Positions 58,901-61,900 of a stretch of DNA of 64,000 nt are shown piece by piece. Position 1 is the first letter of the stretch. Each line of letters starts with the position of its first letter. The stretch covers positions 22,134,991-22,198,990 of the forward strand of contig CP136061.1 in assembly GCA_032622095.1 (NCBI GenBank), written 5' to 3'. The translations under genes were made by a program, and so were the position numbers. The notes beneath the pieces are model-generated. The model was not told the DNA's origin, did not search any database, and saw only the letters and a program-made list of their open reading frames with translations. The stretch is from Siphonodentalium dalli. Its lineage: Eukaryota > Mollusca > Scaphopoda > Gadilida > Siphonodentaliidae.

Positions 58901-61900
58901 TCCATGAGCCCCTTAATAAGAGGTTTTATCATATCCATGAGCCCATTAATAAGAGGTTTTATCGGATCCATGAGCCCATTAATAAGAGGTTTTATCATAT
59001 CCATGAGCCCATTAATAAGACGTTTGATCGTATCCATGAGCCCATTAATAAGAGGTTTGATCGTATCCATGAGCCCATTAATAAGCGGTTTTATCATATC
59101 CATGAGCCCATTAATAAGACGTTTGATCGTATCCATGAGCCCATTAATAAGAGGTTTTATAGTATCCACGAGCCCATTAATAAGAGGTTTAGATGATCAG
59201 AAATAAAGTTTTAACATGCATTGAATATCTGACAGGCGTGCAATAATAGCAAAGGCCATCTCTGGTAAAGAGTGTTCAAGCTTGCGATTCCCAAAAGCAG
59301 TAAATAATAAAGAGCTTTTGTGGATTTTCGCAATGTCTGTGCGATATGAGATTGCAAGTATTTTTTTCCTTATTTTTTTGCCTCGTAAGCTGAAAATTGG
59401 CTTTGGAAATTCGGATTAATTTGGTTTCAAATCGGGTGGGGCGTTTTTAATTTATTTCAGTTTCACTGACAGTTTTGTTTAATTTCTTACTGTGATAGCT
59501 GCTAAACACATCCCAATGGATAAGACCTTCCTTAAGTCAAACCTGCAACATAATGGTATGCATAATTAGGTCTGACATATATTTGAGCAATAGTAAAAGC
59601 TTAATTTGATACACAATAGGTGATCAGTTATCAACTATGGGAACATACTCTCTATAAATTTGTGCATTATGAGACTGGTTTGTATAAAATATAAATCCAC
59701 CAAAAAGAATTTTAAAGAAATTGTTATCAAAAACTGCAGCAGTAAATAGCATTGCATAGTTACTCATAATAGTACAAAGATTTATATGTGTGTGTGTGTA
59801 CATGAAGAGCCTAGCGGCGAGATACCAGTAGGCTGTGTATTTTACGTTCCATATTTGGTATCGACAAGCCATGTGCTGTGTATTCTGATGTTGCATTTTT
59901 GAATGATCGGTTGTCCATTTCATTTCGACAATACAATTATTCCCTTATAGGGCTGCACGTCGTTACCATGTGATCGGCACCGGAATGTTTTTATTTAATA
60001 TACATATACGGTCCATATAGTGAACAGTTTATTATCTCATCCAAAATGTTGATCAAATTTTAGTATAAAAAGTGTGTCTATTTCAGACATAGTTTAAATA
60101 TAAAATCTCTATCAACCATACAAGATATAAACACTGTTGATCCCATTGCCATCAGGATTCACAATGGCCAATTGTTTATGAAAATGGCCAAAAAAAAATT
60201 CATTTGGCCAAAGAATTTTTCCCCAAAGTCAGAAATATAATTCAAAAACCCAAATTAATTTGTAACGGGAGTGACATGAGAATCAAATTTATAATATGAT
60301 CATCTGCTAATTGATTAGGTGATACAGCTTAATGGGTAACATAAGACACTCATGGCATTGAACTATCAAACAACGTGCCAACAAATGCAATAAAACAGTA
60401 ATTAATGAGGAATAATGCTAATGAATCCTTTGTCTGTCATAAGGTTGAATGGTAGATGGTGGGTAGTGGTATCTTGTCAAGTAACAATGGTGGGATTAAA
60501 GAAGTTATGACAAGTATTTGAAGTTAAGGACATAGAGGATCTACAACGAATCCAGTAAATTACTGGACGAGTTTTGTAAATTCCGCTATAAACTGGGGAC
60601 GAGTAGTAGATTCTATTTATTACATGATCCAAAACCTTGACAAAACATACATAAATTAACAAATTGGACGCGAAATTAACATCGGCTTCTATAAAGCATG
60701 CGATGACGTTTTGTTGTTTGCCCGCGTAAAGAAATAGTCCCAGACAAATAAAGACTCCTTGGCGTATTTAATGGTGTATATTTAATGACATAAATTTTAA
60801 AACTCTTCATTCATTATAGTTTGTTGGAAAAATATTGGAAGTGATAGTATTTTGAGACGTAGCGTACGGAATGTAAACAGACGACAAACCGGAAGTCAAA
60901 GGTCACCTGGCACTATTTCCTGTTATTAAACGAACGTTTAATATCACAATTTATAGAATGGGTTTATTGAATGGAATAAGGGTAGGATCATGTAATAAAT
61001 AATTATATAGAATATTTTAGATGTTAAAGACATATTATGTACTTGTTCAGGTGCGTGAACCTGATCAGTTAGTATCCAGGTGCTATGCCAACTAGAGGAA
61101 TGTACCATTCTACTAACATCGCCGAAAATCTGAAACAAATCCACCGTACCACTCCATAGAAAACATCATCTGAACTATACGCAAATGTAAATATTTACTA
61201 CATTTACTACATTCACTGCATTTAATTAAAATATAAGAATGACGGTGTGTGTTGTCAATTTGGATATAATATTTGTAAAAATTACAACTTTGAACAAGAT
61301 TATTCTCCATTTATATTTGATCACCCTGCTGGAGTGTTTCGCATCACTTTAAATATTCATTACGTGTGAGACCAAAATCAGAATTGATCAAAAAATTCGC
61401 CAAAAGATGTTTCGGTCCAGCATGAACCCTGACTGCCAATCTAACAACGCAGTAGAACATAATTACCCTTCCAAACAATAACGCTTTGTAGTATTTTATG
61501 ACCAAAAATGGGCACACACAAAATGGCTAAATACATGCACAAAAGTATGCCTGTATTTTGTACGGATATATTTTGTGAATACATGCGTGTATAGAATAAA
61601 CGGGCTAGCAGCATCTCGCCATAATATATAGTTATTAAACAATGTTGTGTACAGTATGTGTTTTTCTTGTACGAGTCCAGGTTGTGGTGAAAAGTCATAT
61701 TGGACGACTCAGAACGAGACGCATAACATCGAGTCCAATATGACTTTTCACCACAATCTGGACGAGTACAAGAAAAACACATACTGTGCACAACATAGTA
61801 TGACATTTTTATTATCCATCAAAATGTTTATCCAAATTTTGGAAATAAAATTAGTGTATTATTTTGTATATTGTATGATCCTCAGAAAGCATTTGAAAAT

